A DNA stretch of 64,000 bases. Origin: Phlebiopsis flavidoalba (taxonomy: Eukaryota; Basidiomycota; Agaricomycetes; Polyporales; Phanerochaetaceae). Positions 25,294 to 36,493 of the stretch are shown piece after piece. The stretch spans positions 425,663 through 489,662 of the forward strand of contig JAOCPU010000024.1 in the NCBI GenBank assembly GCA_035772785.1, given 5' to 3'. Position numbers and translations under genes: made by a program. The notes under the pieces were generated by a model. It saw only the letters and a list, made by a program, of their open reading frames with translations. It did no database searches and was not told the DNA's origin. How positions within the stretch are numbered: position 1 is the first letter of the stretch; each line of letters starts with the position of its first letter.

Positions 25294-25896
25294 GATCCTT
25301 TTAGTCGCGTCCACACGTCTAGTCTTGCAGTGGATACGATATACGCAGGACGAAGGTCCACCGCCTTCATTCTTAGCACGGATTGCATAAGGGTTGCGAC
25401 CCATGCCGATGGACGGAAATCTGGATTGTGGAAAGTCTGAGTTCTCTTATGACATGTGCGTTCGAATTTATGCAAAACCTGTATGCATGTACAGTATGCC
25501 ATTTGTATTACGTATGCAATATTTTCTCACTCTCACTACGTACCCGGAACATTCGCTCTCGGGATTTGGCGAGGCGATGAGGGAAAAGGGCGCACTGGAC
25601 AGCGATGAATAGTAGCTCAAGCACACACCCGCGTTTGTACCACGCTATTTCTCACTCTTTTCCACCCGATGTGGCTCAGGAGAGGGAATACCGTGTCGTT
25701 TGGCGTGGGATAAAATTGCACAGCAGGGTAGACCTAGAACTTCCAGCACGTCTAATGTTGTGATACAAATGAGCAACTGTGTTTTCAAGATCAGGAAGGC
25801 ACGATCCACAGTGTAAAAAGTTGGGGGCTCGGAATTAGTGTGCGATAGTATTTCAAGCTCGAGAGCCATAACCAGGAGGACATCTTCTCACTGTCG

Positions 25897-27010
25897 TCAC
25901 GGACTCAGCTGCCGACAGGTCTGTCTATGTCCGCCTTCTTTCCAGTCACTATATGCACAATCAGACAAGGGACGGTGAGAAGAATTACTTATGAGTCGTA
26001 CCGCGTTTGACATTTAGACGAGCAGTAACGAGTTTTCATGCACCCCTTACATATCCGCATACGATGTGCAGGTCGCTCACCAGAGCAGCAGAGACATTCG
26101 CTCCAAGCACAGGATTTCGCCCGCTGTTTCTTGGCCTTTTGGGGTTCAGCTACGGCGTCGTAAGGAGCGTCAACGTCAACGCCACATTGTTTCCCGAAGG
26201 TCCGCCATATATTGATCGCCTGACTTCGGTGAGGCGCATCGGAGAGACGAAGTTTTTTGAGATCATTGTGCGTTCTATGCCATAGGCCTCTAACGTCGGA
26301 TCTGAAGTCGCGATCAAAATCATGCCTGTCTTCCAATTCCTCAGCAGCTGAGCCAAATAGCTGCAAGGTACATTTGAGGGTCACTGAAAGCAACTTGGTA
26401 TCAGAGGGATATTCATGTCATCCGACGGTGTGTACTGTACTGATATCATTGTCGCGTTTAGCGGTGACCAATCCCCTAGCGAGCAAAGGCACCATTTGAC
26501 GAGAGAGTGCGCGAGAGTCAACCAAAACTGTAATTGCATCAGGGATTCCAACGTCTTCGACGAGGCTAGCCCTAGAAATGAATGAATAAACATGGTAAAA
26601 AGTTATGAATTCAAGAATAGCCTTTACGTTATATGGTTGAATGCGTTTTACAAGCACTTGGCGCACCTCAGTTTCCTTACCACTGCAAATTTGTCGTTTT
26701 GCCGCAGTCACGGTCGAATAGCGTAGCGTCTCCCCTTCCTCTTTCCTGACCACTCTGAAAAGAGGGTGCTTACACATGTTAGACATCGCTTGGAGGAGTG
26801 CCCAAAGGTATTCATCCAGAAGACTGTCCTCCTGGAGGGCATCGAGAGAACGATCCATGTAATCTTGGGGGGTCAGTGTTTTGAGCGCAAGGACTTTATC
26901 TAGAAAGGCTTTTGTAGCCGGTTGGCTGGCTGAAGCGAAGTAGCCGGTTTGGGCGAGAATGAGGTCGTTACGACAATCACGGTCGGAGCAATTATCCAGC
27001 AGAGCATCGT
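25897..27010 (-). CDS. MYND zinc-finger protein
   Basis: Basidiomycete-type protein with a C-terminal MYND finger, a zinc-binding protein-interaction module. Body: QTGYFASASQPATKAFLDK, then DEYLWALLQAMSNMCKHPLF, a long helical region (VRQVLVKRIQPYNV, FITFYHVYSFISRASLVEDV), an intron near 26440-26395, then KCTLQLFGSAAEELEDRHDF. The finger reads CAWSECLCC...CKGCMKTRYCSSKCQTR. An intron (GTACGA...ATATAG) joins it to DWKEGGHRQTCRQLSP and a TGA at 25897, which supplies the last His and Cys. The frame is largely intact. The start is not certain; the coding sense continues upstream to about 27010. The client is unknown. Confidence 0.75.
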
Positions 27011-27100
27011 TATGTACCCTCCTTGGCTGCTTGCGAGGCCAGGAAAACGGTCGCTATTTAAAGATTATGACAGTGATTATTTGTATGAGGCAAAACACGC

Positions 27101-27772
27101 TCACTCTTCTCTCATAGATAATGTAGTATGATCCATCAAGAGGTTAGCAAGTCCGCCACGGTACTCGCAGTCGTCTCCAACGTACTCATCTTGATCTTCG
27201 TCGCCGCACCCGCCCAGAGGGGGAGAGCCATCGTATTTGATGAGTTCTGGGAAGTCGGCCACAACGTCCCAGAGATGCCGGTACTGTCGCAGGATGTATC
27301 GCGCCCACGGATGATGCCTTCCGGCTCGATGAGACGGATGACTACATGCAGTTTTGATAGAATGTCTAATCATTGACGACAATGCTATATGCACGCCCGA
27401 GAGATAATCCTTTGATTGATGCGGTAAGCTAAGGACAATATCCTCGGAATGCACTGACCAAAATATCGGCATTGACTGCAACCTGTTCGTAAAGCGATCT
27501 GTCGGAAGCGATATCCATCAATACTTGGGGCATATGACCCTCGTATAACCCATGGAGTACGTCCTCGTTGGTCTCCTCGTCGAGAAATGCCTGAAGGGAG
27601 AATACAAAAGTTGAAACGGCAGTCATCCTCTTTGATGTGTAGTTTCCGGAGTACTTCGCCCGACCTTACAGCATTGGCACAGAACCATTCGTGATCGATG
27701 ACGTCCTCGGACGTTAATGCTTCTTTCGCGTTGGGTTCCATCTTCACTCTTACGGTACTTGGAAGAGGGCAT
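27101..27772 (-). CDS. GPEWF-family protein, copy C (frame-disrupted)
   Basis: Third member of the unrecognised family. Start MPSSKYRK at 27772 parallels copy A. The blocks are HEWFCANAVRSGEVLRKLH, FSLQAFLDEETNEDVLHGLYEG with MPQVLMDIASDRSLYEQV, then after a frame shift near 27450 LPHQSKDYLSGVHIALSSMI, and HPWARYILRQYRHLWDVVADF followed by PELIKYDG. An acidic Gly/Asp/Glu tail (DEDQDEYVGDD) ends near 27101. This is the most complete copy and defines the family length at about 200 residues. GPEW reads DHEW here. A TTACGTAA palindrome lies 87 nt upstream. Function unknown; no membrane segment. Confidence 0.65.
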
Positions 27773-27858
27773 GGGCGGGAGGTGAGAGAAGCCAGCTAGC
27801 CGGAGTATGTAGGCAACACGAGTTCGCGATGTCAAGCGCGCTCAGCCCAGCTGATCTG

Positions 27859-27868
27859 ATTACGTAAT
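27859..27868. promoter_or_regulatory. ATTACGTAAT palindrome upstream of copy C
   Basis: Ten-base palindrome with a TTACGTAA core, 87 nt before the ATG of GPEWF copy C on the minus strand. Compare 3033-3042 before copy B and 650-659 before copy A. Confidence 0.4.
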
Positions 27869-27975
27869 GATATTGAACATACCAAGGCGGAGGTAGTACC
27901 CGTTCCAACACTGAATTCCCTTGGGGTAAACTGGACACGCTCAAGAATGCAAGGTGATAGGAGAGAAAACATCCA

Positions 27976-30900
27976 TTAAACAGAAAATTTGGTCCACGCC
28001 TCGACCAGTCCGACGTTCCACTTCGTTGTCGTGGCCCACAAGGGTAGGAAATGCAACACCTCCTCCAACGCCGGGATTTGCGCACTGACGTTCGCCATTG
28101 GGCTGCCAGCCGTCGAGCTGGCATACTCCGCCCATTCGCACGCCGCACGCCCAGTCATGCGGAAGTTCGGATCCTCTCCCGCCCACGTGAACTCCACGTC
28201 AAACGTCTTGTCCCACTCCCGGGACCACATTTGAATCTTCTGAGTGCCGCCCACAGGGAGTTCGTATCCGGGTTGGAGGCGTCCCCCGCCAGCAACAGTG
28301 TAGGAAGTGATGGGGGTGTCGAAGTAGAGCGTGCATCCGCGGGTGTTGGTACCTTTGAGCGAGATGCGTCCTGCGGAGGCGTTGACGCGTTTCTGAGGCG
28401 AACGTAATCCAGACCGGTGATGATGCGTTTGAAACCTGGCCACCTGGTGTAGGCAAAAAAGCAGCCCGCTATCCCATTTGCACGTTCGTAGGCCTGGACG
28501 AAGTATTTTGTCTGTCGTGCAGCTAACGTCTTTTGTCCCACGACGATGGAAGTTCCGCATGATCTTCTTGTCGATGAAACCGGGAACGCCAGTCAGGAAC
28601 GTCTCAGCGCGAATAACGGGCGGAGCAATCGCTGCAAGGTTGGGATGTCCTGACTGAGAATTCAAGTTGAGTGCCGATGACGTAGCTGAAGTATCCACTT
28701 CAATGCTCTGCTGGAAGAAGAGCTTAAGGGGAGCGTCTTGCGCGAAGGGGAAGGGCAGTCCATGAGTAGGCGAGAGAGATCACAAACAGCACTAGAACCG
28801 AGAGATATAGCGCCTTGTGAATCCGGTGGGCGAAAGGGGCAACGTTGACAAATATGAGGATACTAAAGGCGGCCATGCTTCCGTACACTGAAAATCCCGT
28901 CAACCACTTGACAAGAAATATTGCAAAGAAGAACTCACCGGTGACGGGGCTGCTTCCATCCGCGAGTGTATTCCGCAGAGCATGCGCAAGTAGGACCATT
29001 ATCTGGAACAAAAGTACGGTAGGAAGGGGTATAAAGCGCGAGCATTTGCAAGATCCACCAGCCGTATTCCTCTTGTACAAGTTTATCCTTCTGGTCTTCG
29101 TCTATCAAAAGAGGTTCGCCATCGACGCCTACAATGTACTCTCGTCCGCCGGCAGAACGTCTTCTGTGTTGCTGCATGAGAGGAGTTATCTCCGTCGGCT
29201 CGGTTTCAACGGGCTCTGTCTCGTCGCGGGTCTCTTGACTCTCGGCGTGCTGCACGGGAGGCTGATATACAATTCCGCGTACGAAGCGATGGCCGGGAGT
29301 CGTACGTCTGCTACCGGAGAGTCTTCCTCGACGATATCCAGTTTGGGTCGTCCGCCATTCTTAGAAGTCCACCTCGCCCGTAGAACCGCTTCAACCAACG
29401 CGATGGTGACGGCAAGCCAAGCGGAAAGATTTCCACGCTGTGAAGAGATACACTCCTCCGAGCTGATACTTGTTGACCCCGACCGTACCAATGATCAGGA
29501 ACACCCAAGACAACAAGTACGTCTCTATCAAGATAGCGAATTTCTGCGACGCCCGTCCGGCGGGAAGGCCAGATTTTGAAGAAGAGAGACAGGGATAGTG
29601 AGTAGGAGAGGAATGTGCCCGCGAGGAAAGTCGTCATGACCACATATTGCTTTGAATATACAACCTATAACAGTATCAGGATCGTGTGTTTGAAGCATTG
29701 GAACGAGAACGAACATATCGGTTAATCTTGACATAGCCCACGACAAGCGCTGCATTTACGCCAATGGTGATCAGAAGCGTGAACCAAAAGCGTCCCCAGC
29801 CTACAACTTTCGCGAGGATTACTCTGAACGGATGCCAGAGGGTATGCTCGACAGGGGCCTCGATGTGCGAGCGGACTAACACCGTGTGAGAAAACCAGAT
29901 AACCGACATAATAAAGCACTCTCACCATACGCATCCTTGGTCAAAATAAGCAGCCCATCCCAAAAAGACCTAGGACAACCAATGGCCCAATAATCAAGAA
30001 GATGACGTGCGATATAAATAGCCCCCGTAGTGAGACAGTAACCATTTTGCGGCCCAGCACTATTAAGAGTCAGCTTTTTCGGTCTTGCGAGAAAAGAAAC
30101 AGCTGAACATACGGTCAAAGTAAACACCCGATGGCGGTGTCTTCAGCATCAACGCCATTGAGAAGCTCGAGGCCGACGCCTTTAGTGGTCTCCATCATCG
30201 CCCAAAGTGGCCTTTCTGCCCTCGTCCCTACCCATGCCGGGAATTGAGTTCGTAGGGGGTGTGGTAGAAGGCCCTATTCTTGTAGAAGGCAAGATCTACT
30301 CCGCCCATGCCGTTTTTTTTCTCTCCTGGTATCCCTTTCTCGTAGACCGAATAATCCGTGCCGCTTCTGATGACGCCGCTCGCGCGAAAGCGTCGGCAGA
30401 GAGCGCATTGCCATGAGGATGAGGGACTTTCTTGGAGTTAAAGGCGCGGGCAGTTGCGAGTTGACGAACGGAAAGAGGATTGGACGCCTGTGTGTATTGT
30501 TCAGTATACAGGGAGACTAACGAAATTTGTCGCAACTTACCCTCCAGCAGCGGCACCCTCCAGGTTGATGAAAGTGGATGTCTGGTTTGCCCACGGATGC
30601 TCGAATAACACATGAGCTCCGTTCAGGCCATCTTCCTCGCCGTTGTTCCAGAAAAAGACTGCCGTTCGCCTGGGCCTGCGCTCTGGAACAGACAGATACT
30701 CAAGCATTTGTAGGAGCGTCACCACCGACATGCCATCGTCGGTGGCGCCCAGGTGCGGTGGATACAGAGTCGTGTAGTGGGCAGAGAACAGAACGCCATT
30801 CGAGTTGATGGCTGGAGAGTCCGTCCCGTCTATCTTGACCAAAATGTTTGTGCCTTCGAAGTAGTAGAAGCTTCCACGCTCATTTGACCAGCTGGCATTT

Positions 30901-31258
30901 GAGGCCATGTCATTTGAAAGATGGATATAATCTTGAGTGCCTACTATGGGCTTGATTCTCGACAGAAGAAACTCTCGAACATCATCGTTTGCGTGTGAGA
31001 TGTACGGATGGGGTCGCGCTGTGATCTAGAATATATGAGTGTTATGGTAAAAAAGTCACAATTCGTTCCGCTCACTGGATTGTGTAGGTCCTCATATGCC
31101 TGCTGTAGATTGAGGCCGTCCTGGTTCTTGGGTATTCCTGGCGTTTGATCCGTGACTAGTACTGCACCGAATATGAGTCCGTATATGACGAGCGTTAGAA
31201 TGGAGACGGGAACAGGAGCGAATCTGAAGGGGGAAGTGAGCCAGGTCGTCAACGCCAT
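27976..31258 (-). CDS. Vacuolar membrane M28 metalloprotease (PFF1 family)
   Basis: Membrane-bound zinc aminopeptidase-like protease of the fungal vacuole. From 31258: a first membrane helix (VSILTLVIYGLIFGAVLV), then DQTPGIPKNQDGLNLQQAY and an exon with ITARPHPYISHANDDVREF. The catalytic region has NASWSNERG, FEGTNILVKIDGTD, LFSAHY, GATDDGMSVVTLLQM (zinc ligands His and Asp) and NNGEEDGLNGAHVLFEHPW (catalytic Glu pair). The DS after AHY is displaced by a pair of indels, after which the usual HYDSVSTAPG order can be read. Then GNALSADAFARGVIRSGTDY, several hydrophobic segments (29900-28720), and a lumenal C-terminal domain with IRAETFLTGVPGFIDKK, FDVEFTWAGEDPNFRM and a stop at 27976. Length fits the 850-1000 residues of the family. 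Many small indels. Confidence 0.85.
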
Positions 31259-31888
31259 GCATGGCTGGCGGCAAGCATACAACACGCAGAACGTCAGTTA
31301 ACGGAAGGACATGGCAGGGTGCGAATGCCTGGGACAACGTTCCCGCGCCTACGCGACGTCATTCCGCTGTTACTTACCTAAGACAGCTGCGCTTACCGGG
31401 CATCAGATTGTTTAATTACTGCCTTCACCTAGATAACGAATTTTACTTACCACAGTCAGCAGCCATGTTGTTGGCAGCATTGCGGATTGCGATCGCCAAC
31501 CATCTGGATAGCAAATCCGGAGCTTTTGATGTACATACTTCTTGGAAACTCTCTGGGTATGACTGGGTCACTCATCATCATAACGCTCAATGATTATTAC
31601 ACTGGCCTCATGTCTAGGAGAGAGCTTGTGACAATTTGCGTCAGTGTCATATGTGTGCGTAGATTAATAGCTAGTAATCTATTGTCCAACTGCTCGATGG
31701 CCACTGTTCGCGATATCCCGGCAACATGCGTTGCTTCCCGGATGCATGGGTATACTACAAATGTTACGGCAAGGATGTGAATCAGAGACAGAAACCAGAC
31801 GTGACCGCCCTGAGTACTCTCAACCACACCCACCCCACCCTCTTCTGCCTTTCCTCGCCCCAAGGAATCTCAATAATCTCGGTAGCGA
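31259..31888. other. Intergenic stretch upstream of the PFF1-type gene
   Basis: No supported gene. Frames of 80-110 residues on both strands lack motifs and splice partners. Confidence 0.45.
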
Positions 31889-33205
31889 TTATATAATGCC
31901 CAGCCTGCGCTGCGCGCGCACCCACTCGGGATGTACCACTATCTCCCAGTTGACAGGTTCAGTTCGGTCGCGTATGGTGCTGTTCCAGCTACTGTCCGAC
32001 GCGCCCGAGACAGACTCCTTGTCATCGTCACACTCCGAAGGTGGCGGGGTCTGGAAAGGGTGGGAATGCGAGTTGTCGCGCGCGGAGAAAGCGGGGAAGT
32101 CCTCGCCACCAGTCGTAGCGTCAGAACGGTCGTCGGTGTCAGATTGCATTTCGGATTCGGGCCGGGGGACCCACGATAGAGATGGCCACTGTCAAAGCGT
32201 CGGGCCTTCCTCGGAGGGAGATCACAAGCATGTTCGACGCGAGTGAGCCACCTTTCGATCTCTTTGCCCTTATTAACAAGCTTGACATCGGCAGCGGACA
32301 TGGCAGAGGGCTCCTCGCAGAGAGGCAGATCGGAAATAGTGAAGGGTTTATGGTCGGAAGCGGGTTTGGGGGACTGCAGGAGGCGGAAGATGTGCGCGTG
32401 TGTCGTGCGCACTTCGAGGGGAGTCCCCGCGTGAAAGGGAAGGCTGCATGTTGCGCAGGGACGAGAGTGTCGCGGGCGAGACGTTAGCGGCGTTGGTGAC
32501 CATGAGGGATGGGTCAGAGGTAGAGCGCGAATGACCACGACGTCTAGGTGGATGGCGGTATGAGGCAGTGTATTGATCAAAGGTATGGGCATGTTCTAGG
32601 ATGGTTGTTGCATGTGAATGGGCGGGAAAGCGTACTGAGAAGGACTGAAGGGGACGGACGGCGCTCTGCGCCCGTTGCGGCCCCGACCACTGGTTTAGGG
32701 ACGCGTGCATGTATGCATAAGACTGATCCGCCGGGCTGCTATCAGGATTATGAGAGGACCCCGCCTGCAGATCCATGTATGACGCCACCAGATCAGTGCC
32801 TTCCAAAGCACGGGGTCAGGAGGTGCCAAGAGCGCGAGGTTTCGCGCACGAAGGTCATAATGTACGGCGAATGTGTTGGCTAGACCCTTTGTGAAGCTGG
32901 GCTCTTTCTGTAGCGCATTCAGTCAATGCAACCTGAATGGAAAGGTCAGCCCGGTGGAGCACCATGATAATAAGAATTAATACGTACGATGTTTAACAAT
33001 TTCGTCGAAGAGCTCTTTTCCGAGAAGCACAAACAGACGGCGGAGGTTGTGCTTCAGCCATGGCTTGCCAGTCCATGCCAGAAACGTCGAACGCTTCCAG
33101 ATAGCGCTCCTTATCCTTTTCTTCAACGTGTATCTGTCGCAACTGCCAGCACTCTAAAACGACAGGTCTCAATATGGGGTCAGACTGTTCACGAGATGTT
33201 AACAC
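31889..33205 (-). CDS. Unrecognised, mostly disordered protein
   Basis: Coding pieces on the minus strand: an N-terminal part with LRPVVLECWQLRQIHVEEKDKERYLEA and MDWQAMAEAQPP, then LVASYMDLQAGSSHNPDSS, a Ser/Pro/Arg-rich stretch (SRSTSDPSLMVTNAANVSP), FTISDLPLCEEPSAMSAADV with KLVNKGKEIERWL, and an acidic Ser-rich C-terminus (SECDDDKESVSGASDSSWN) ending EWVRAQRRLGII and a stop at 31889. Several frames are needed, so indels or introns intervene. The sequence composition is that of a regulatory, largely disordered protein. No domain recognised. Confidence 0.5.
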
Positions 33206-34599
33206 TGTACTGACTCTTTAGCCATTGAGACTTGACTCTGTCGATTGTACGTCTGGGCCATCAATGCTGCTTATCAGCAATGTGACTGCGAGTGTTTTTC
33301 CAGAAGAGGTGGACATATTCAACTGTGGGGAATGCAAGTGGGGTAATCTAAAGCACGATTCAGACGAACCGTTATGTTTTATACCAGGAGAGACAATGGG
33401 TTTTTTTCGGAGTTTTTCGACAAGGGGCAGTGGCTGTCAGAGCTCAATCCACAATTAAAAAATCCATCCGTATGTTGCCGTCTGAGTTGACCGAGGACAG
33501 CTCTTATTGCTGAGTGATCGCAAAGAAACCAAATCTTCACAATTGGAGTCCACAATAAAGTAGGGCGCGCGTAGTGGCAGGTCGCACACACAACTTCCGA
33601 ATATTGAAGGTCTAATAACTCCGGATACGTCAACGAGACCGCTTCAGCAAAGAATAGAGTAACGAAGGTACGTATTGAAGCAACGGCTAGACCTTGGTAA
33701 CCGCTGAGAGCAAGCACTGACAGGGACACATTTCGAGCCGTGGCGAAGCGTTGGCGTGACATACCCAGAGCAAATCGCATTACATAAGCGCGAGTACGCG
33801 AGCGCAGACTAGCGCGACGCCCAAGGGGGGTCCACTACTGCTAGCGCTGAAATCAACCTCCCTGTGGTGGTGGGCCATCCAAACCGGTATCACGGGTCCG
33901 CTACTACAGTCTCCTCTAGGGAGCCGCTCCCTATGTTGCTATGGCTATCAACTGAGTTTATGGAACGAAGTGGGCTGAGATACTTACTCTTGATGATAAC
34001 CCTATATATCTGGATGCCTAGTTGCTACCACTGCGATTTTTTTGGTGGCTATGAACGAGATTTGAAGGCTCTGCTTGGTGGGGTTTGAGGGCTGGCACCA
34101 AGGATGCACAAGGCCCCCTGGGGCCGTCCGGCTTCAAAGCGTTTTATTTAAACTTTCTACTACGACGTTTGGAGTCCACATAGAGAGTGTCGTAGACAAC
34201 TATGCATGGTCTATCCCACGCATTTACTTGTACCGCAAGAAACTACTGCTTGAGGCATAGAATGGCCTACGGTCGCCGAGGGGGTTTTCACGGGGGTCGG
34301 TATTTGACGGCTCTCTGAAGCGCCAGCGTATGTTGATCTCAGCGCTTGCAGCAAATGGACGATCCCCCCCCTGGCGACGCCCATATAGCGAACCAGGGAA
34401 TCATCGATCATTCATCGTCATGGGGCCTCCTCAACCGGACTTGGTTTAAGTTCGCGCGCAAGTTGAGTGTCATGCGTGTCACATGTGGTGGTCCCCTATC
34501 AATCTGTGTCAAATAGTCCGAGCAGAAAAAGTTCAATACAGGTTGAGTAGATACAACTCAGGTACTCGGAGCTTTCGCATCTGCCTGCTTGACACCTCT
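33206..34599. other. No firmly supported gene
   Basis: A minus-strand frame at 33379-33780 (133 residues, Met start) contains hydrophobic and Cys/His positions but no motif I recognise. A plus-strand frame at 33864-34088 is similar in quality. I regard both as unproven. Confidence 0.35.
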
Positions 34600-36199
34600 C
34601 ATCCTTTTCTTTTAGTAGTTGGCCTCCCACATCCTCAGATGGTTCTCGAACCCACTCCCAAACTACCCGTCCGACACTCTCGCCACCATATTCGCCATCA
34701 TCCTCAATCTCAAGTGGGTCGTCTCCGACAAGCTTGGCTTCTCTTTGAGTCTGTTTAACCCTTCCCCTTGTTTTGATTGACAGTGTCTTCGGTCGCTTCG
34801 GTCGGCGGAGGAGGAAGTGGTGGCACTGAAAGGGATACGACGGACAGCACTCGCGATAGAGAGCACCGGGCTTCAGTACTTCCGTGAAGGGGTCTGCCGT
34901 GAGCGAAGATTGTGGAATGGCTGGTTCCGTGGACTTCTGTTTCGTTGCGGGAGTAGGTTCGGCAGATGGATGGGCTGCCGCTGAGAGTTGTGCGAGCGTT
35001 CGCTTGAAGGGAGTTGGGAGGAATAGAGTCATGTAGAACCGATTGTATGGCCATGTCAGACGACTTGGCAATGAGCCAGATTATGGGGAACAGAAGAAGA
35101 TAGCTATATACGACATGAAATTTAGAACAGTCTGCCAGGAATCGAATGGAACTTACAGCAATATACGGAGTGGCGAGTATCCTTCAGGGTTGAGCTCCTT
35201 GTCCTGCACCAATTGCGGCGCGTACAGTTTCCGTACGACTCATCCCTGGTGCGACTTGAGACGGCTACGATGTTTGACGGCATGTTATGCTGAGATTTCT
35301 CTGGAGTAGCGGCCTTTGCGCCGACACCACCGTCCGTTTGCGGACGGCTGTTTTGCTCATTGGGCCCGGTTGCATCGAGGGTGGGTGCACACGATTCGGA
35401 AGGGCGTTCAGTATCCGCTGCAGGTGACGCGTGAGAATGATTGTCCGCAATGCACGATGGCCTTCTGACAAGATAGAGAGGCCGAGAGGAGGGTAGGGAC
35501 GCTTGTATGGACGAGACTATGGTCAGTGGTGAAGGAAGGCAACGCTGCCGCTTAGTAGAAAGGATTGACCAAAGTTGACCACGCGTATATCCCGTTCAAC
35601 AGGAGCAACAAGTAGCACAGGGAGTAACAGGGTGATCATCAGGAAAGTTGCAAGCGACCCAGTCTCCCTCTTGGCTTCGTGAGCTGCCTTCGAAGCAAAT
35701 AGCGACCCAATCCCGGCATATTCATGTGCAAACACGATGGCGTCCAGCCTTTGGTCTTCGCCAGTCAGGAATTTGGTGCAAAATTCGCGTATGGAGGCCG
35801 GAGAGGTCAGGTCTGCGTGTGTTCGGCGTAAATATTCTCATTCTTCGTCGCCCGTCCGGATGGCTGGTATGATAAGTGTTGCATACGGATGCTCCAAGGA
35901 GTATGGGGAGATTGCAATGACGTGGGCCCCGCGTGAAGCCAGGCTGGATATGAGGGTGAGTCCGCTGGTGTGAACGCTCCCTACTAGACCTCAATTACGA
36001 GCATGCCTTCCACGAGATGAGGCCGACTCACAGTTACAAGACACTGTGCGCGCATGTAAATCTCTTTCTCTCTATCCGTCGTCCGACCCTGCGCAAAAGC
36101 GTATGTAACAACAAGAGACGCAGCTCCTATGGCCGTGTGCCAGTAGTATCCCGTAGGCAGCACACGCGAAGCCAGCGCATATCCTGCCGCTAGGACCAT
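34600..36199 (-). CDS. Membrane-anchored SDR-like Rossmann protein (DUF1776-type candidate)
   Basis: Begins MVLAAGYALASRVLP with a hydrophobic N-terminal segment. Next comes GLTLISSLASRGAHVIA, the second half of a Rossmann cofactor motif, then SPYSLEHPYATLIIPAIR, ENIYAEH, a FCTKFLTGEDQRLDAIVFAHEY block, and a long helix ending FLMITLLLPVLLVAPVERDIRVVN with a YAAAVPSF segment. Later RALRTIILTRHLQRILNALP, a second hydrophobic segment (LLLFPIIWLIAKSS), FLPTPFKRTLAQLSAAA, LKPGALYREC, and an acidic end EDDGEYGGESVGRVVWEW. Related fungal proteins are annotated as SDR-like or DUF1776; the exact assignment is my recollection and not a search. No classical YxxxK is evident. The end is approximate, and there are many indels. 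Confidence 0.6.
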
Positions 36200-36493
36200 G
36201 AAGAACTGTCAATGTGAATTATGCCTCCTTCATAATCCATATAAACCTTGATAAATCGTTCAAACCATACCTGAAAGGAGCGAAAATTATGTCGGGTGTG
36301 TGAGTGTGAACGAGAGCGTGGTGGTAAACAAGGCAGGGTACTAGATGGGTCGTTTATGCGGCCATTAGTATCGCACGGCTGGCAGCATGATGCATCATAG
36401 GCAATGCAAATGTGAGACCCTGAGGCATGGGTTTATATGCGTGGCGGAAAAATTATGCTAAGTTACATCAAGTTGTATGCGTAGTGTATTTCT

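Noticed and set aside
28845..29579. Plus-strand frame of 244 residues
   Set aside because: It lies opposite the membrane-spanning region of the PFF1-type protease and has no motif of its own.
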